64,000 nt of DNA from Klebsiella africana (lineage in GTDB: Bacteria > Pseudomonadota > Gammaproteobacteria > Enterobacterales > Enterobacteriaceae): NCBI RefSeq assembly GCF_020526085.1, contig NZ_CP084874.1:5084001-5148000 (forward strand), in the 5' to 3' direction. The position numbers and the translations under genes were made by a program. The notes below the pieces were generated by a model. It did not search any database. It was not told where the DNA came from and worked only from the letters and a program-made list of their open reading frames with translations. This document shows, piece after piece, positions 9,199 to 19,196 of the stretch. The number at the start of each line of letters is the position of its first letter. The first letter of the stretch is position 1.

Positions 9199-11850
9199 AT
9201 GAACGAACAATATTCCGCATTGCGTAGTAATGTCAGTATGCTCGGCAAGGTGCTGGGCGATACCATCAAGGATGCATTGGGAGAAAATATTCTTGATCGT
9301 GTCGAAACTATCCGTAAGTTGTCCAAATCTTCACGCGCCGGCAACGAAGCTAACCGCCAGGAGCTGCTGACCACGCTGCAGAATTTGTCTAACGACGAAC
9401 TGCTGCCGGTGGCCCGTGCCTTCAGCCAGTTTCTGAATCTGGCCAACACCGCTGAGCAGTACCACAGCATTTCGGCCAATGGCGAAGCGGCCAGCAATCC
9501 GGAAGTCATTGCGCGTACCCTGAGAAAGCTCAAAGACCAACCCAATCTCAACGAAGAGACCATCAAACAAGCGGTGGAATCTCTGTCTCTGGAGCTGGTG
9601 TTGACCGCCCACCCGACCGAGATCACCCGCCGGACGCTAATCCATAAAATGGTGGAAGTGAACAACTGCCTTAAGCAGTTGGACAACAAAGATATCGCTG
9701 ACTACGAGCACCATCAGCTGATGCGCCGTCTGCGCCAGCTGATCGCCCAGTCGTGGCATACCGATGAAATTCGTAAGCACCGCCCTTCCCCGGTCGATGA
9801 AGCCAAATGGGGTTTCGCGGTGGTGGAAAACAGCCTGTGGGAGGGGGTGCCTAACTATCTGCGCGAGCTGAACGAACAGCTGGAAGCCAACCTTGGCTAC
9901 CAGCTGCCGGTGGACTTTGTCCCGGTGCGTTTCACCTCGTGGATGGGCGGCGACCGCGACGGCAACCCGAACGTGACCGCCGATATCACCCGCCACGTGC
10001 TGCTGCTCAGCCGCTGGAAAGCGACCGACCTGTTCCTCAAAGACGTGCAGGTGCTGATCTCCGAGCTGTCGATGGTGGAGTGTACCGACGAATTGCGCGC
10101 CCTGGCCGGCGCCGAGGGCGCTCAGGAACCGTACCGTTACCTGATGAAAAAACTGCGCGCTCAGCTGATGGAGACCCAGGCCTGGCTGGAAGCGCGTCTG
10201 AAAGGTCAGAAGCTGCCGAAACCGGCCGGACTGATCACGCAGAACGAGCAGCTGTGGGAGCCGCTGTACGCCTGCTATAAATCGCTGCAGGCCTGCGGCA
10301 TGGGCATTATCGCCAACGGCGAGCTGCTCGACACCCTGCGCCGCGTGAAGTCTTTCGGCGTACCGCTGGTGCGTATTGATATCCGTCAGGAAAGCACCCG
10401 CCACACCGAAGCGCTGGGTGAAATGACCCGTTACCTCGGGATCGGCGATTACGAAAGCTGGTCAGAAGCCGACAAACAGGCTTTCCTGATCCGTGAACTG
10501 AATTCCAAACGTCCGCTGCTGCCGCGCCAGTGGGAGCCCAGCGAAGAGACGCGCGAAGTTCTCGACACCTGCAAGGTGATCGCCGAGGCGCCGCGCGGAT
10601 CGATCGCCGCCTACGTGATCTCGATGGCGAAAACGCCGTCCGATGTGCTGGCGGTTCATCTCCTGCTGAAAGAGGCCGGGATTGGCTTTGCTCTGCCGGT
10701 GGCCCCGCTGTTCGAAACGCTGGACGACCTGAACAACGCCAACGACGTCATGACCCAGCTGCTGAATATCGATTGGTACCGCGGCTTTATCCAGGGCAAG
10801 CAGATGGTCATGATCGGCTACTCAGACTCCGCCAAAGATGCTGGTGTGATGGCCGCCTCCTGGGCGCAGTATCAGGCGCAGGACGCGCTGATCAAAACCT
10901 GTGAAAAAGCCGGTATCGAACTGACGCTGTTCCATGGTCGCGGCGGCTCTATCGGCCGCGGCGGCGCGCCAGCCCACGCGGCGCTGCTCTCGCAGCCGCC
11001 GGGAAGCCTGAAAGGCGGCCTGCGCGTCACCGAGCAGGGCGAGATGATCCGCTTTAAGTACGGCCTGCCGGAAGTGACCATCAGCAGCCTGTCGCTGTAT
11101 ACCAGCGCCATTCTGGAAGCCAACCTGCTGCCGCCGCCGGAGCCGAAAGCCGAATGGCGCGATATCATGGCTGAGCTGTCCGACGTCTCCTGCAAGATGT
11201 ATCGCGGCTACGTGCGGGAAAACAAAGATTTCGTGCCTTACTTCCGTTCCGCGACCCCGGAGCAGGAGCTGGGCAAACTGCCGCTGGGTTCGCGTCCGGC
11301 AAAACGTCGCCCAACCGGCGGCGTCGAGTCGCTGCGCGCCATTCCGTGGATCTTCGCCTGGACCCAGAACCGCCTGATGCTACCAGCCTGGCTGGGCGCT
11401 GGCGCTGCGCTGCAGAAGGTAGTCGAAGGTGGAAAACAGAGTGAACTGGAAGCCATGTGTCGCGACTGGCCGTTCTTCTCTACTCGCCTTGGTATGCTGG
11501 AGATGGTTTACTCGAAGGCCGACCTGTGGCTGGCGGAGTACTACGATCAGCGCCTGGTGAAACCAGAGCTGTGGGCGCTGGGTACCGAGCTGCGTAAGCT
11601 GCTGGCTGCCGATATCAACGTCGTGCTGGCCATCGCCAACGACTCCCATCTGATGGCAGACCTGCCGTGGATCGCCGAGTCTATCCAGCTGCGTAATATC
11701 TATACCGACCCGCTGAACGTCCTGCAGGCGGAACTGCTGCACCGTTCACGCCAGGCTGAAGAAGAGGGTAAGGACCCGGATCCGCGCGTTGAACAAGCGC
11801 TGATGGTCACCATCGCCGGCGTTGCCGCCGGGATGCGTAACACCGGCTAA
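9199..11850 (+). CDS. ppc: Phosphoenolpyruvate carboxylase
   Basis: Ppc fixes bicarbonate onto phosphoenolpyruvate to make oxaloacetate and refills the TCA cycle. The 883-aa protein carries the active-site histidine motif [12 protein letters not shown] near residue 138, [11 protein letters not shown], and the Gly-rich loop [14 protein letters not shown] near residue 580. It ends with the conserved RNTG. The start at 9199 (MNEQYSALR) gives the E. coli length; an in-frame ATG at 9175 adds eight non-conserved residues. About 258 bases separate it from argE, and no other gene was seen there. Confidence 0.98.
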   Translation: MNEQYSALRSNVSMLGKVLGDTIKDALGENILDRVETIRKLSKSSRAGNEANRQELLTTLQNLSNDELLPVARAFSQFLNLANTAEQYHSISANGEAASNPEVIARTLRKLKDQPNLNEETIKQAVESLSLELVLTAHPTEITRRTLIHKMVEVNNCLKQLDNKDIADYEHHQLMRRLRQLIAQSWHTDEIRKHRPSPVDEAKWGFAVVENSLWEGVPNYLRELNEQLEANLGYQLPVDFVPVRFTSWMGGDRDGNPNVTADITRHVLLLSRWKATDLFLKDVQVLISELSMVECTDELRALAGAEGAQEPYRYLMKKLRAQLMETQAWLEARLKGQKLPKPAGLITQNEQLWEPLYACYKSLQACGMGIIANGELLDTLRRVKSFGVPLVRIDIRQESTRHTEALGEMTRYLGIGDYESWSEADKQAFLIRELNSKRPLLPRQWEPSEETREVLDTCKVIAEAPRGSIAAYVISMAKTPSDVLAVHLLLKEAGIGFALPVAPLFETLDDLNNANDVMTQLLNIDWYRGFIQGKQMVMIGYSDSAKDAGVMAASWAQYQAQDALIKTCEKAGIELTLFHGRGGSIGRGGAPAHAALLSQPPGSLKGGLRVTEQGEMIRFKYGLPEVTISSLSLYTSAILEANLLPPPEPKAEWRDIMAELSDVSCKMYRGYVRENKDFVPYFRSATPEQELGKLPLGSRPAKRRPTGGVESLRAIPWIFAWTQNRLMLPAWLGAGAALQKVVEGGKQSELEAMCRDWPFFSTRLGMLEMVYSKADLWLAEYYDQRLVKPELWALGTELRKLLAADINVVLAIANDSHLMADLPWIAESIQLRNIYTDPLNVLQAELLHRSRQAEEEGKDPDPRVEQALMVTIAGVAAGMRNTG

Positions 11851-11856
11851 TCTATC

Positions 11857-11885
11857 ACCCCCGGCCGCCCGGCCGGGGGATTTTT
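11857..11885 (+). terminator. Rho-independent terminator of ppc
   Basis: A GC-only stem (CCCCGGCC with GGCCGGGG around a short loop) is followed by a T-run just after the ppc stop codon. Confidence 0.85.
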
Positions 11886-11893
11886 CACCCATT

Positions 11894-12544
11894 CTAGTGG
11901 TGCAGCATCTCATCAACGATCTGCTCTTTATGCAGCGCATAGGGATAATAGGTCGGCCAGTTATCCATCTCTTTCAGCAACGCCTCCTGTGATTCATTGC
12001 CCATGAAAATATGGAAATGCTGCGATTTACGCGGGCCAATGATATGGTCGCTGAATTGCACAAATTTCGGCGCATTGGCATCGCCCTGCTGGCACTCGAA
12101 CAGATAACGCACGCCCTTCTTGCCGGAGGCGTAATGCAGAATTTTGTAGCCTGAATAGCGGTATTTGCAGCTATTAACGGTCTGGCCAACGTGGAACTCA
12201 ATGACGTCATCTTCAATGCCAATCTGCTCCACATCGGTGGCGTAGCCCTTCTTATAATAGGCACGATACTCCTCCACGCTCTTGCCGCCGGGCTTTTTCG
12301 CCTTCTGCTCCAGCACCGGATCGAGATCGCCGTTGAGCAGATACGGGTTCACCGACTGCCAGACGCCCTCCCAGTCGCTCAGCGCGCGGTCCTGCACATC
12401 TTTATCCGCAAAAATACCTTCGCTGGCCTGACGCTCGACTTCGGTTAACGCCGGTCCATGGCTATGGTTGCCGTGGGCGAACGCCTGGGCGCTGGCTAAC
12501 GCCATGCCGAATCCCAAGGCCAGTAGGGGGATCTTTCTGGTCAT
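11894..12544 (-). CDS. zinT: Periplasmic zinc/cadmium-binding protein ZinT
   Basis: ZinT is a periplasmic zinc chaperone that assists ZnuABC uptake under zinc starvation and also binds cadmium. The 216-aa product has a signal peptide (about residues 1-23, ending AQAFA), then a His-rich HGNHSHG, and the calycin-like ZinT domain (LSDWEGVWQSVNPYL near the start, HFHIFMG near the end). A Zur-type palindrome lies 37-51 bases upstream of the start. In E. coli K-12 zinT maps elsewhere, and eptC occupies the position next to ppc. Confidence 0.94.
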   Translation of the reverse strand: MTRKIPLLALGFGMALASAQAFAHGNHSHGPALTEVERQASEGIFADKDVQDRALSDWEGVWQSVNPYLLNGDLDPVLEQKAKKPGGKSVEEYRAYYKKGYATDVEQIGIEDDVIEFHVGQTVNSCKYRYSGYKILHYASGKKGVRYLFECQQGDANAPKFVQFSDHIIGPRKSQHFHIFMGNESQEALLKEMDNWPTYYPYALHKEQIVDEMLHH

Positions 12545-12580
12545 TACTCTCTCCTGAGTTTGATATCAATGGCGACAAAT

Positions 12581-12595
12581 TGTTACGATATAACA
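12581..12595. promoter_or_regulatory. Zur box upstream of zinT
   Basis: TGTTA-CGATA-TAACA keeps both arms and the five-base spacer of the enterobacterial Zur core (TGTTA-N5-TAACA), at a position expected to block a zinT promoter when zinc is plentiful. Confidence 0.78.
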
Positions 12596-12688
12596 TATCT
12601 TCACTGAGAAGCAAGAGCGACAGACTGGCGCTTTTACCGCTGGAATAATGTTCGGTATGATGAAAGAGGTGATGCGCTGAACGGAAGA

Positions 12689-13555
12689 ATGATGGACAAC
12701 GATATCAATCAGCTTATTGATTCATTGCTAAAAAAGCAGAATGGCATCGGCCGGGTTCATTTTACCGGCGAGGTGCGCTCGCCTGCTGAGCCGGTGGTGC
12801 AAGTGGATTTTCCCCGTCTGAATATCCTCCTCGATGGGCAGTTGCGCGACCAGGCGCTCGGCGATAACGCCCCTCCCCTCGACGCCAACGACGTGCTCTA
12901 TATTCCTGGCGATAGCTGGAACTGCCCGCAGTGGCAAGCGCCCTGCCTGCTGTTAAGCATCCTGTTCGATAAGCAGCAGCTGGAGTGCTCGCTGCAGCAC
13001 TGGAATGGCAAGGCGATAACCGTTGTCGAAAAGCGGCAGGCGCTGCGCCGCGGGCCGCGTGTCGGCTCATTTCTGCTGCAGGCGCTCAATGAGCTCCGGA
13101 TGCAACCGCAGGAGCAGCGAACTGCCCGCAGCATCGTCGTCAGCCTGCTGAGCCACTGCCATGATCTTCTCGGCAGCCAGGCACAAACTTCCTCGCGCAG
13201 CCAGGCGCTGTTTGAAGCGATCCGCCAATATATGGACATCCATTATGCGGAACCGCTGAGCCGGGAATCGGTGGCCCAGGCGTTCTACCTCTCTCCCAAC
13301 TATCTTTCTCATTTATTCCAGAAATGTGGGCCAATGGGCTTCAATGAATATCTGAACCATATTCGTCTCGAACAAGCCCGTATGCTGCTGAAGGGCCACG
13401 ACATGAAAGTGAAGGATATCGCCCACGCCTGCGGCTTCGCCGACAGCAATTACTTCTGCCGGCTGTTTCGCAAAACCACAGAGCGCTCACCGTCTGAGTA
13501 TCGCCGTCAATATCACAGCCAGCTGACGGAAAAATCATCCCCGGCCAAAAACTAG
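12689..13555 (+). CDS. yijO: AraC-family transcriptional regulator YijO
   Basis: A 288-aa regulator with an N-terminal cupin-like sensor region and a C-terminal AraC/XylS DNA-binding domain with two helix-turn-helix units (SRESVAQAFYLSPNYLSHLF near 190-210 and VKDIAHACGFADSNYFCRLF near 240-260). Its effector is unknown. In E. coli yijO ends the frwD-pflCD-frwBC-ptsA group near talC; here it directly precedes fsaB without those genes and is on the same strand, so fsaB-gldA are its likely targets (inference). Two start codons (MM) leave one residue uncertain. Confidence 0.85.
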   Translation: MMDNDINQLIDSLLKKQNGIGRVHFTGEVRSPAEPVVQVDFPRLNILLDGQLRDQALGDNAPPLDANDVLYIPGDSWNCPQWQAPCLLLSILFDKQQLECSLQHWNGKAITVVEKRQALRRGPRVGSFLLQALNELRMQPQEQRTARSIVVSLLSHCHDLLGSQAQTSSRSQALFEAIRQYMDIHYAEPLSRESVAQAFYLSPNYLSHLFQKCGPMGFNEYLNHIRLEQARMLLKGHDMKVKDIAHACGFADSNYFCRLFRKTTERSPSEYRRQYHSQLTEKSSPAKN

Positions 13556-13624
13556 ATTTTTGTGTGTTAAACCTGACTTTTGTGCGCGCTAAAGTTTCCT
13601 CCCATCCCAGGCATCGTCGATAAA

Positions 13625-13640
13625 TGTGATCTAAATCATC
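13625..13640. promoter_or_regulatory. Candidate CRP/FNR site upstream of fsaB
   Basis: TGTGA-TCTAAA-TCATC matches one full half of the CRP consensus and most of the other. The core GTGAT-CTAA-ATCAT also resembles an FNR box. It lies about 120 bases before fsaB, a placement suited to activation of fsaB-gldA. Which factor binds cannot be decided from sequence. Confidence 0.5.
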
Positions 13641-13760
13641 CTTACTCGTGATGCGTACATTTATCCAGTTTTTGGCAAATTTGTCATCTGGTGATCCTTC
13701 GAACGAAAGCCGTATGCTTACCTCAACGACAGAACCGAATTAAGTATTGAGGAAAACATT

Positions 13761-14423
13761 ATGGAACTCTATCTGGATACCGCCAACGTCGCCGAAGTGG
13801 AACGCCTGGCCCGCATCTACCCGCTGGCCGGGGTAACGACCAACCCGAGCATTATCGCCGCCGGTAAAACCCCGGTCTGGGATGTACTGCCGCGCCTGCA
13901 AAAAGCCGTTGGTCCAGAGGGCACCCTCTTCGCGCAAACCATGAGCCGCGACGCGCAGGGTATGGTGGAAGAGGCCAAACGCCTGAGCAACGCCGTGCCG
14001 GGCATCGTGGTTAAAATCCCGGTCACCGCCGAAGGGCTCGCCGCTATCAAACTGCTGAAGAAAGAAGGCATTCCAACGCTGGGTACCGCCGTCTACAGCG
14101 CCTCGCAAGGCCTGCTGGCCGCGCTGGCCGGAGCAAAATACGTCGCACCTTATGTTAACCGCGTCGACGCCCAGGGCGGGGATGGCATCCGCATGGTGCA
14201 GGAGCTGCAATCTCTACTGGAAATGCATGCGCCCGAGAGCAAAGTTCTGGCGGCAAGCTTCAAAACGCCGCGCCAGGCGCTGGATTGTCTGCTGGCTGGC
14301 TGCGAAGCAATCACCCTTCCACTAGATGTAGCGCAACAAATGCTCGGCACCCCTGCGGTAGAGTCAGCCATAGAGAAGTTTGAACAGGACTGGAATAACG
14401 CCTTTGGCACGCTGAACCTGTAA
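13761..14423 (+). CDS. fsaB: Fructose-6-phosphate aldolase 2
   Basis: FsaB (TalC) reversibly splits fructose 6-phosphate into dihydroxyacetone and glyceraldehyde 3-phosphate. The 220-aa protein is a short transaldolase-family class I aldolase: LDTANVAEV and VTTNPSII at the N-terminus, and the Schiff-base lysine at residue 85 (VVKIPVT). It lies 54 bases before gldA, which acts on dihydroxyacetone, so the pair probably forms an operon for dihydroxyacetone/glycerol metabolism. The associated E. coli PTS genes (ptsA, frw) are absent here. The family has two paralogues (FsaA, FsaB); the gldA linkage favours FsaB. Confidence 0.92.
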   Translation: MELYLDTANVAEVERLARIYPLAGVTTNPSIIAAGKTPVWDVLPRLQKAVGPEGTLFAQTMSRDAQGMVEEAKRLSNAVPGIVVKIPVTAEGLAAIKLLKKEGIPTLGTAVYSASQGLLAALAGAKYVAPYVNRVDAQGGDGIRMVQELQSLLEMHAPESKVLAASFKTPRQALDCLLAGCEAITLPLDVAQQMLGTPAVESAIEKFEQDWNNAFGTLNL

Positions 14424-14477
14424 CCGGATCCGCGCGCCGCCTGCGGGCGGCGTCACGGTCATCGAGGAGGAATCGAA

Positions 14478-15581
14478 ATGGATCGCATTATTCAATCACC
14501 AGGCAAATATATCCAGGGCGCAGGCGCCATCAAGCGCCTCGGCGACTATCTGAAACCGCTGGCCGAACGCTGGCTGGTGGTCGGTGATAAGTTCGTACTG
14601 GGGTTTGCGGAAGAGATGCTGCGTAAAAGCCTGGCCGACGCCGGCCTGGCGGCGGAAATCGCGCCGTTCGGCGGTGAGTGTTCGCATAATGAAATCAACC
14701 GTCTGCGCGATATCGCCGGCAGTGCGAAGTGCACCGCCGTGCTGGGGATCGGCGGTGGTAAAACGCTGGATACCGCGAAAGCGTTGGCCCACTTTATGAA
14801 TGTGCCGGTGGCGATCGCCCCCACCATCGCCTCCACCGATGCGCCGTGCAGCGCGCTGTCGGTGATTTACACCGACGAAGGGGAGTTCGACAGCTACCTG
14901 ATGCTGCCGCACAACCCCAACATGGTCATTGTCGATACGCAGATTGTTGCCGGCGCACCGGCCCGCCTGCTGGCTGCCGGGATTGGCGATGCGCTGGCCA
15001 CCTGGTTCGAAGCCCGCGCCTGCTCCCGTAGCGGCGCCACCACCATGGCGGGCGGGAAATGCACTCAGGCGGCGCTGGCGCTGGCCGAGCTGTGCTACAA
15101 CACCTTACTCGAAGAGGGTGAAAAAGCGATGCTGGCCGCCGAACAGCACGTGGTCACCCCGGCGCTGGAGCGAGTGGTGGAAGCCAACACCTACCTGAGC
15201 GGCGTCGGCTTTGAAAGCGGCGGTCTGGCGGCGGCGCACGCGATTCATAACGGCATGACGGCCATCCCTGACGCCCACCACTATTATCACGGGGAAAAAG
15301 TGGCGTTCGGTACCCTGACGCAGCTAGTGCTGGAAAATGCGCCGGTGGACGAAATAGAGACCGTCGCCGCGCTGTGCCACAGCGTTGGGCTGCCGATCAC
15401 CCTGGCGCAGCTGGATATCAAAGGTGATATCCCGACCAAAATGCGCCTGGTGGCGGAAGCCGCCTGCGCTGAAGGCGAAACCATTCACAATATGCCGGGC
15501 GGCGTTGATTCCGACCAGGTCTACGCCGCGCTGCTGGTGGCCGACCAGTACGGTCAGCGCTTCCTGCAGGAATGGGAATAA
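14478..15581 (+). CDS. gldA: Glycerol dehydrogenase (NAD+)
   Basis: GldA interconverts glycerol and dihydroxyacetone with NAD+ and also acts on 1,2-diols. The 367-aa enzyme has the iron-type alcohol dehydrogenase fold: the NAD region [13 protein letters not shown] near residue 95, and zinc-ligand histidines in AAHAIHNG (about 254) and [12 protein letters not shown] (about 271). A GAGGAGG ribosome site precedes the ATG. It follows fsaB on the same strand and ends at a terminator. It could supply dihydroxyacetone to FsaB or recycle what FsaB releases. Confidence 0.96.
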   Translation: MDRIIQSPGKYIQGAGAIKRLGDYLKPLAERWLVVGDKFVLGFAEEMLRKSLADAGLAAEIAPFGGECSHNEINRLRDIAGSAKCTAVLGIGGGKTLDTAKALAHFMNVPVAIAPTIASTDAPCSALSVIYTDEGEFDSYLMLPHNPNMVIVDTQIVAGAPARLLAAGIGDALATWFEARACSRSGATTMAGGKCTQAALALAELCYNTLLEEGEKAMLAAEQHVVTPALERVVEANTYLSGVGFESGGLAAAHAIHNGMTAIPDAHHYYHGEKVAFGTLTQLVLENAPVDEIETVAALCHSVGLPITLAQLDIKGDIPTKMRLVAEAACAEGETIHNMPGGVDSDQVYAALLVADQYGQRFLQEWE

Positions 15582-15592
15582 ACCAGAGCAAA

Positions 15593-15620
15593 ACACCCGG
15601 CGTCAGTCGGGTGTTTTTTA
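15593..15620 (+). terminator. Terminator of fsaB-gldA
   Basis: The stem ACACCCG/CGGGTGT is followed by a T-run 12 bases after the gldA stop codon. An upstream A-run gives weaker bidirectional potential toward yijE. Confidence 0.8.
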
Positions 15621-15644
15621 TGCATCTCTGCGGGCCGGAACAGG

Positions 15645-16532
15645 CTATGCCCCTCGTCTCTTGATACTGATCATCGCCAACGCCAGTACTATCAACGCAA
15701 TGCCACAACCTTCCACCTTTCCTGGATTTTCATGTAGTAGCCACCAGGAAAATAGCACGCCACAGACCGGTACGGCCAGCGTACTCAGACCGGCTATACT
15801 TGCCGGTAAATTACGCAGTACAAAAAGCCACAGACTCCAGGCCAGCGCCGTTGCCAGGATCGCGCTGTAAGCCAGGGCCCAGAAAACGGGGGGCTGCCAG
15901 TCTACCGCCCGTTGCGGGACGAGCCAGGCCACTACGCTCATTACTACGGCGGCATATAGCATCTGCCATGTCGTTAGCGCCAGCAAATCAACCTGCGGAT
16001 ACCGGGTATACATACGCTTCGCGACGATCGCACCTGCCCCCCAGCTCACGCCGGAGAGGATCGCCAGCAAGGCGCTTTTCAGGGAAGTAAAGTCGAGTTG
16101 CCACGGCTGAAGTACAAGTATCAGGCCCACGCAGGCCACCCCGATGGCGATATACTGCCATCGCCGCATGCGCTCACCTAAGAATAACGCGGCCATCACC
16201 ACTACCCAGAATGGCATGGTATAACTCAGGATCGCCACTTTACCGGCGCCACCGCTCATTAGCGCCCACTGTGCCAGACCGACCATGCCACAGGTTTGCA
16301 ATAACGCGATTGCCAGGGTGTAGCCGAAAGGCGTCGGCTTGAGCGCTTTACCGCGGATCAACATCACTATCCATAGCACTACGGCGCCAAAAATACAGCG
16401 CAGCGCCGTGAAGTCAAAAGCGCCGATATAGCTCGTCACTTGCTTCATCGCGATCCAGCTAAAGCTCCAGATCAGCGTTAATAACACCAACCCGCCAAAC
16501 GCCAGTGGATCGCTCTGCCTTGCCATTACCAT
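15645..16532 (-). CDS. yijE: EamA/DMT-family inner-membrane exporter YijE
   Basis: A 295-aa drug/metabolite transporter superfamily protein with two EamA repeats and about ten membrane helices. The E. coli protein has been described as a cystine exporter; that role is carried over by similarity. Visible family features include [15 protein letters not shown] at the N-terminus, [23 protein letters not shown] at the end of repeat one (residues listed here in parts only as a motif) and [13 protein letters not shown] in repeat two. In E. coli it sits between katG and yijF-gldA; here katG and yijF are absent. The start could be residue 1 or 3 (MVM). Confidence 0.88.
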   Translation of the reverse strand: MVMARQSDPLAFGGLVLLTLIWSFSWIAMKQVTSYIGAFDFTALRCIFGAVVLWIVMLIRGKALKPTPFGYTLAIALLQTCGMVGLAQWALMSGGAGKVAILSYTMPFWVVVMAALFLGERMRRWQYIAIGVACVGLILVLQPWQLDFTSLKSALLAILSGVSWGAGAIVAKRMYTRYPQVDLLALTTWQMLYAAVVMSVVAWLVPQRAVDWQPPVFWALAYSAILATALAWSLWLFVLRNLPASIAGLSTLAVPVCGVLFSWWLLHENPGKVEGCGIALIVLALAMISIKRRGA

Positions 16533-16611
16533 AACCCATCCCTGTCAATTATCAGGCTGGCACTATACGCGCTTTATCTTCTGCTCACCCCTGACCTGTA
16601 TCAGCGTTTTG

Positions 16612-16655
16612 GGCAAAAAAAAAGCGATGGCGAATACCGGCTTCGCCATCGCACT
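16612..16655 (-). terminator. Terminator of metF
   Basis: A long stem GCGATGGCGAA...TTCGCCATCGC, followed on the minus strand by a run of nine or more T, lies just past the metF stop codon. Confidence 0.88.
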
Positions 16656-16671
16656 AAACGTTAATGAAAAC

Positions 16672-17562
<891 letters not shown>

Positions 17563-17599
17563 TTACCTCATCAATCGCATGTAATGGCTGTTATATTGC

Positions 17600-17631
17600 G
17601 AACTTCTATACGTTTAGACGTCCAGATGTAA
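17600..17631. promoter_or_regulatory. MetJ operator (MET boxes) of metF
   Basis: Four consecutive 8-mers GAACTTCT, ATACGTTT, AGACGTCC and AGATGTAA match the AGACGTCT MetJ box at 5, 6, 7 and 5 positions. They lie 41-72 bases before the metF start. Confidence 0.75.
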
Positions 17632-17786
17632 AAATGACGGAAAAGCGCGCGGGCGTCAATAGAAAAATCTGCGTAAAGAGTGAGGAATAGGCCTCTAAAA
17701 TGAAAAAAATTCATATTCCGGCGCTTTGCCAGCCGAAAGAGCTCGCTCTGCAGTCAATATGGGGTAGCACGATGTTCAGCCTGAGA

Positions 17787-18695
17787 CTAGCGAGTCGTCA
17801 GGTGATCATCCAGCAGAGAAAGCCATTGCTGCACGGACTCTGCCTGGTGGGGCGCATAGATTACTCCAAGGCTTAACGGCATCGTGTCGCCCTCAGCCAC
17901 CGGGCAGAACGCCACCCCCTGACGCTGGATCGCGGAAAAGGACGCCGGCAGCAGGATCATGCCTTCCCCGCGCGCAATACGCGCCAGCAGCACATCATGC
18001 TCGGCCGGCTCTTCCACATACGTCGGGGCATAGCCAGCCCGGTCGAAAATGCGGCGCGTGTAGTCAAAGAAATCGGGATTGCGCTCGCGTTTAAACCAGA
18101 ACAGCGGCCGATGATTGAGCGCGCTTAACGTCAGCCCTGGCCTGGCGGCTTCCGCCCAGGAGGCAGGTAATGCCGCGATGAGCGGCTCCTGATACGGCAA
18201 AGGATGCAGGTGCAGCCCTTCGGTATTGAGCGGCAGCGCGACCAGCGCCGCATCGAGTTTGCCTTTGCGCACCTGCTGAGCCAGCGCCGGTGAAGCGTGG
18301 CGAGTGATATGCAACGCGCGGGTATGTTCGCTCAGCGCAGATTCAACAGCGGCGAAAATGCCTTGTTCGAAGGCGGTCGTCACGCCCAGACGCAAGGGCT
18401 GCGGCGAGTGAGCGGAGAGCTGGCTCAATGCCGCCAGCGTGCGTTCCTGGAGCGCCAGCAGAGGTCGAATCATCTCCAGCACCTCTCTTCCCGCGTCGGT
18501 CAGGATCAGGCCCTTGCTATGGCGCTGAAACAGCGTCACCCCCAGCTGCGCTTCCAGATGGCGCATATGGCGGCTCAGCGGCGGCTGCGAGATAAATAAC
18601 CGCTGCGCCGCCCGACTGATGTTATTTTCCTCCGCTACCACGGCAAAGGCGCGCAGCAGGCGAATATCGAGGGAATGTAATCGTGAAGTTGTCAT
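17787..18695 (-). CDS. LysR-family transcriptional regulator, target unknown
   Basis: A 302-aa LysR-type regulator with an N-terminal helix-turn-helix (NISRAAQRLFISQPPLSRHM, residues about 25-44) and a C-terminal periplasmic-binding-like effector domain. I do not recognise a named orthologue. It is divergent from the neighbouring carboxymuconolactone-decarboxylase-like gene with 91 bases between them, the usual arrangement for a LysR regulator and its target. ATAC-N7-GTAT at 18694-18708 overlaps its own start and could be part of the operator (inference). Neither gene lies at this position in E. coli K-12. Confidence 0.85.
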   Translation of the reverse strand: MTTSRLHSLDIRLLRAFAVVAEENNISRAAQRLFISQPPLSRHMRHLEAQLGVTLFQRHSKGLILTDAGREVLEMIRPLLALQERTLAALSQLSAHSPQPLRLGVTTAFEQGIFAAVESALSEHTRALHITRHASPALAQQVRKGKLDAALVALPLNTEGLHLHPLPYQEPLIAALPASWAEAARPGLTLSALNHRPLFWFKRERNPDFFDYTRRIFDRAGYAPTYVEEPAEHDVLLARIARGEGMILLPASFSAIQRQGVAFCPVAEGDTMPLSLGVIYAPHQAESVQQWLSLLDDHLTTR

Positions 18696-18786
18696 ACTGA
18701 AAAGGTATCACGAAAAGGGTATTACTCAAGTCCGGCACACTTCCCTACCCTTCCTCTTAACGCACCATCACAGAGAGGAAAAAACG

Positions 18787-19158
18787 ATGTCCAGCGAACG
18801 TTATATCATCGGTCAGGAAATGCTTCAGCGGGTGGATGGTAAGGGCGGGGAAGCCGTCGTCGACAGCCTACGGGATATCGCCCCCGATTTCGCCCGCTAT
18901 CTGATTGAGTTCCCCTTCGGCGATATTTACGCCCGGCCAGGGCTTGATTTGCGCAGCCGGGAAATCGCTACCATCGCCGCACTCACGGCGTTGGGTAACG
19001 CCGAGCCACAGCTGAAAGTACACATTGCCGCGGGATTAAACGTTGGCCTGACGCAAGAGGAGATTACGGAAGCGATCATGCAGATGGCAGTCTATGCCGG
19101 ATTCCCGGCGGCGCTAAACGGCCTGTTTGCCGCCAAAGCGGTTTTTGCGGCGCACTAA
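18787..19158 (+). CDS. Carboxymuconolactone decarboxylase family protein
   Basis: A 123-aa cytosolic all-helical protein resembling the PcaC type of the carboxymuconolactone decarboxylase family: LRSREIATIAALTALGN at the core, then HIAAGLNVGLTQEEITEAI and QMAVYAGFPAALN. It has no cysteine, so it is not an AhpD-type peroxidase with a CxxC site. The start at 18787 follows an AGAGAGGAAAAA ribosome site; the frame stays open to 18619, but that part overlaps the divergent LysR promoter. The reaction is unknown; decarboxylation or isomerisation of a small lactone or hydroxy acid is possible. A bidirectional terminator follows. Confidence 0.85.
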   Translation: MSSERYIIGQEMLQRVDGKGGEAVVDSLRDIAPDFARYLIEFPFGDIYARPGLDLRSREIATIAALTALGNAEPQLKVHIAAGLNVGLTQEEITEAIMQMAVYAGFPAALNGLFAAKAVFAAH

Positions 19159-19189
19159 CAAAAAAGACCAGGCAGCGCCTGGTCTTTTT
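19159..19189. terminator. Bidirectional terminator between the CMD-like gene and metL
   Basis: The perfect 13-pair stem AAAAAGACCAGGC/GCCTGGTCTTTTT has A- and T-rich ends and can terminate both convergent genes. Confidence 0.88.
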
Positions 19190-19196
19190 CTCGGAA

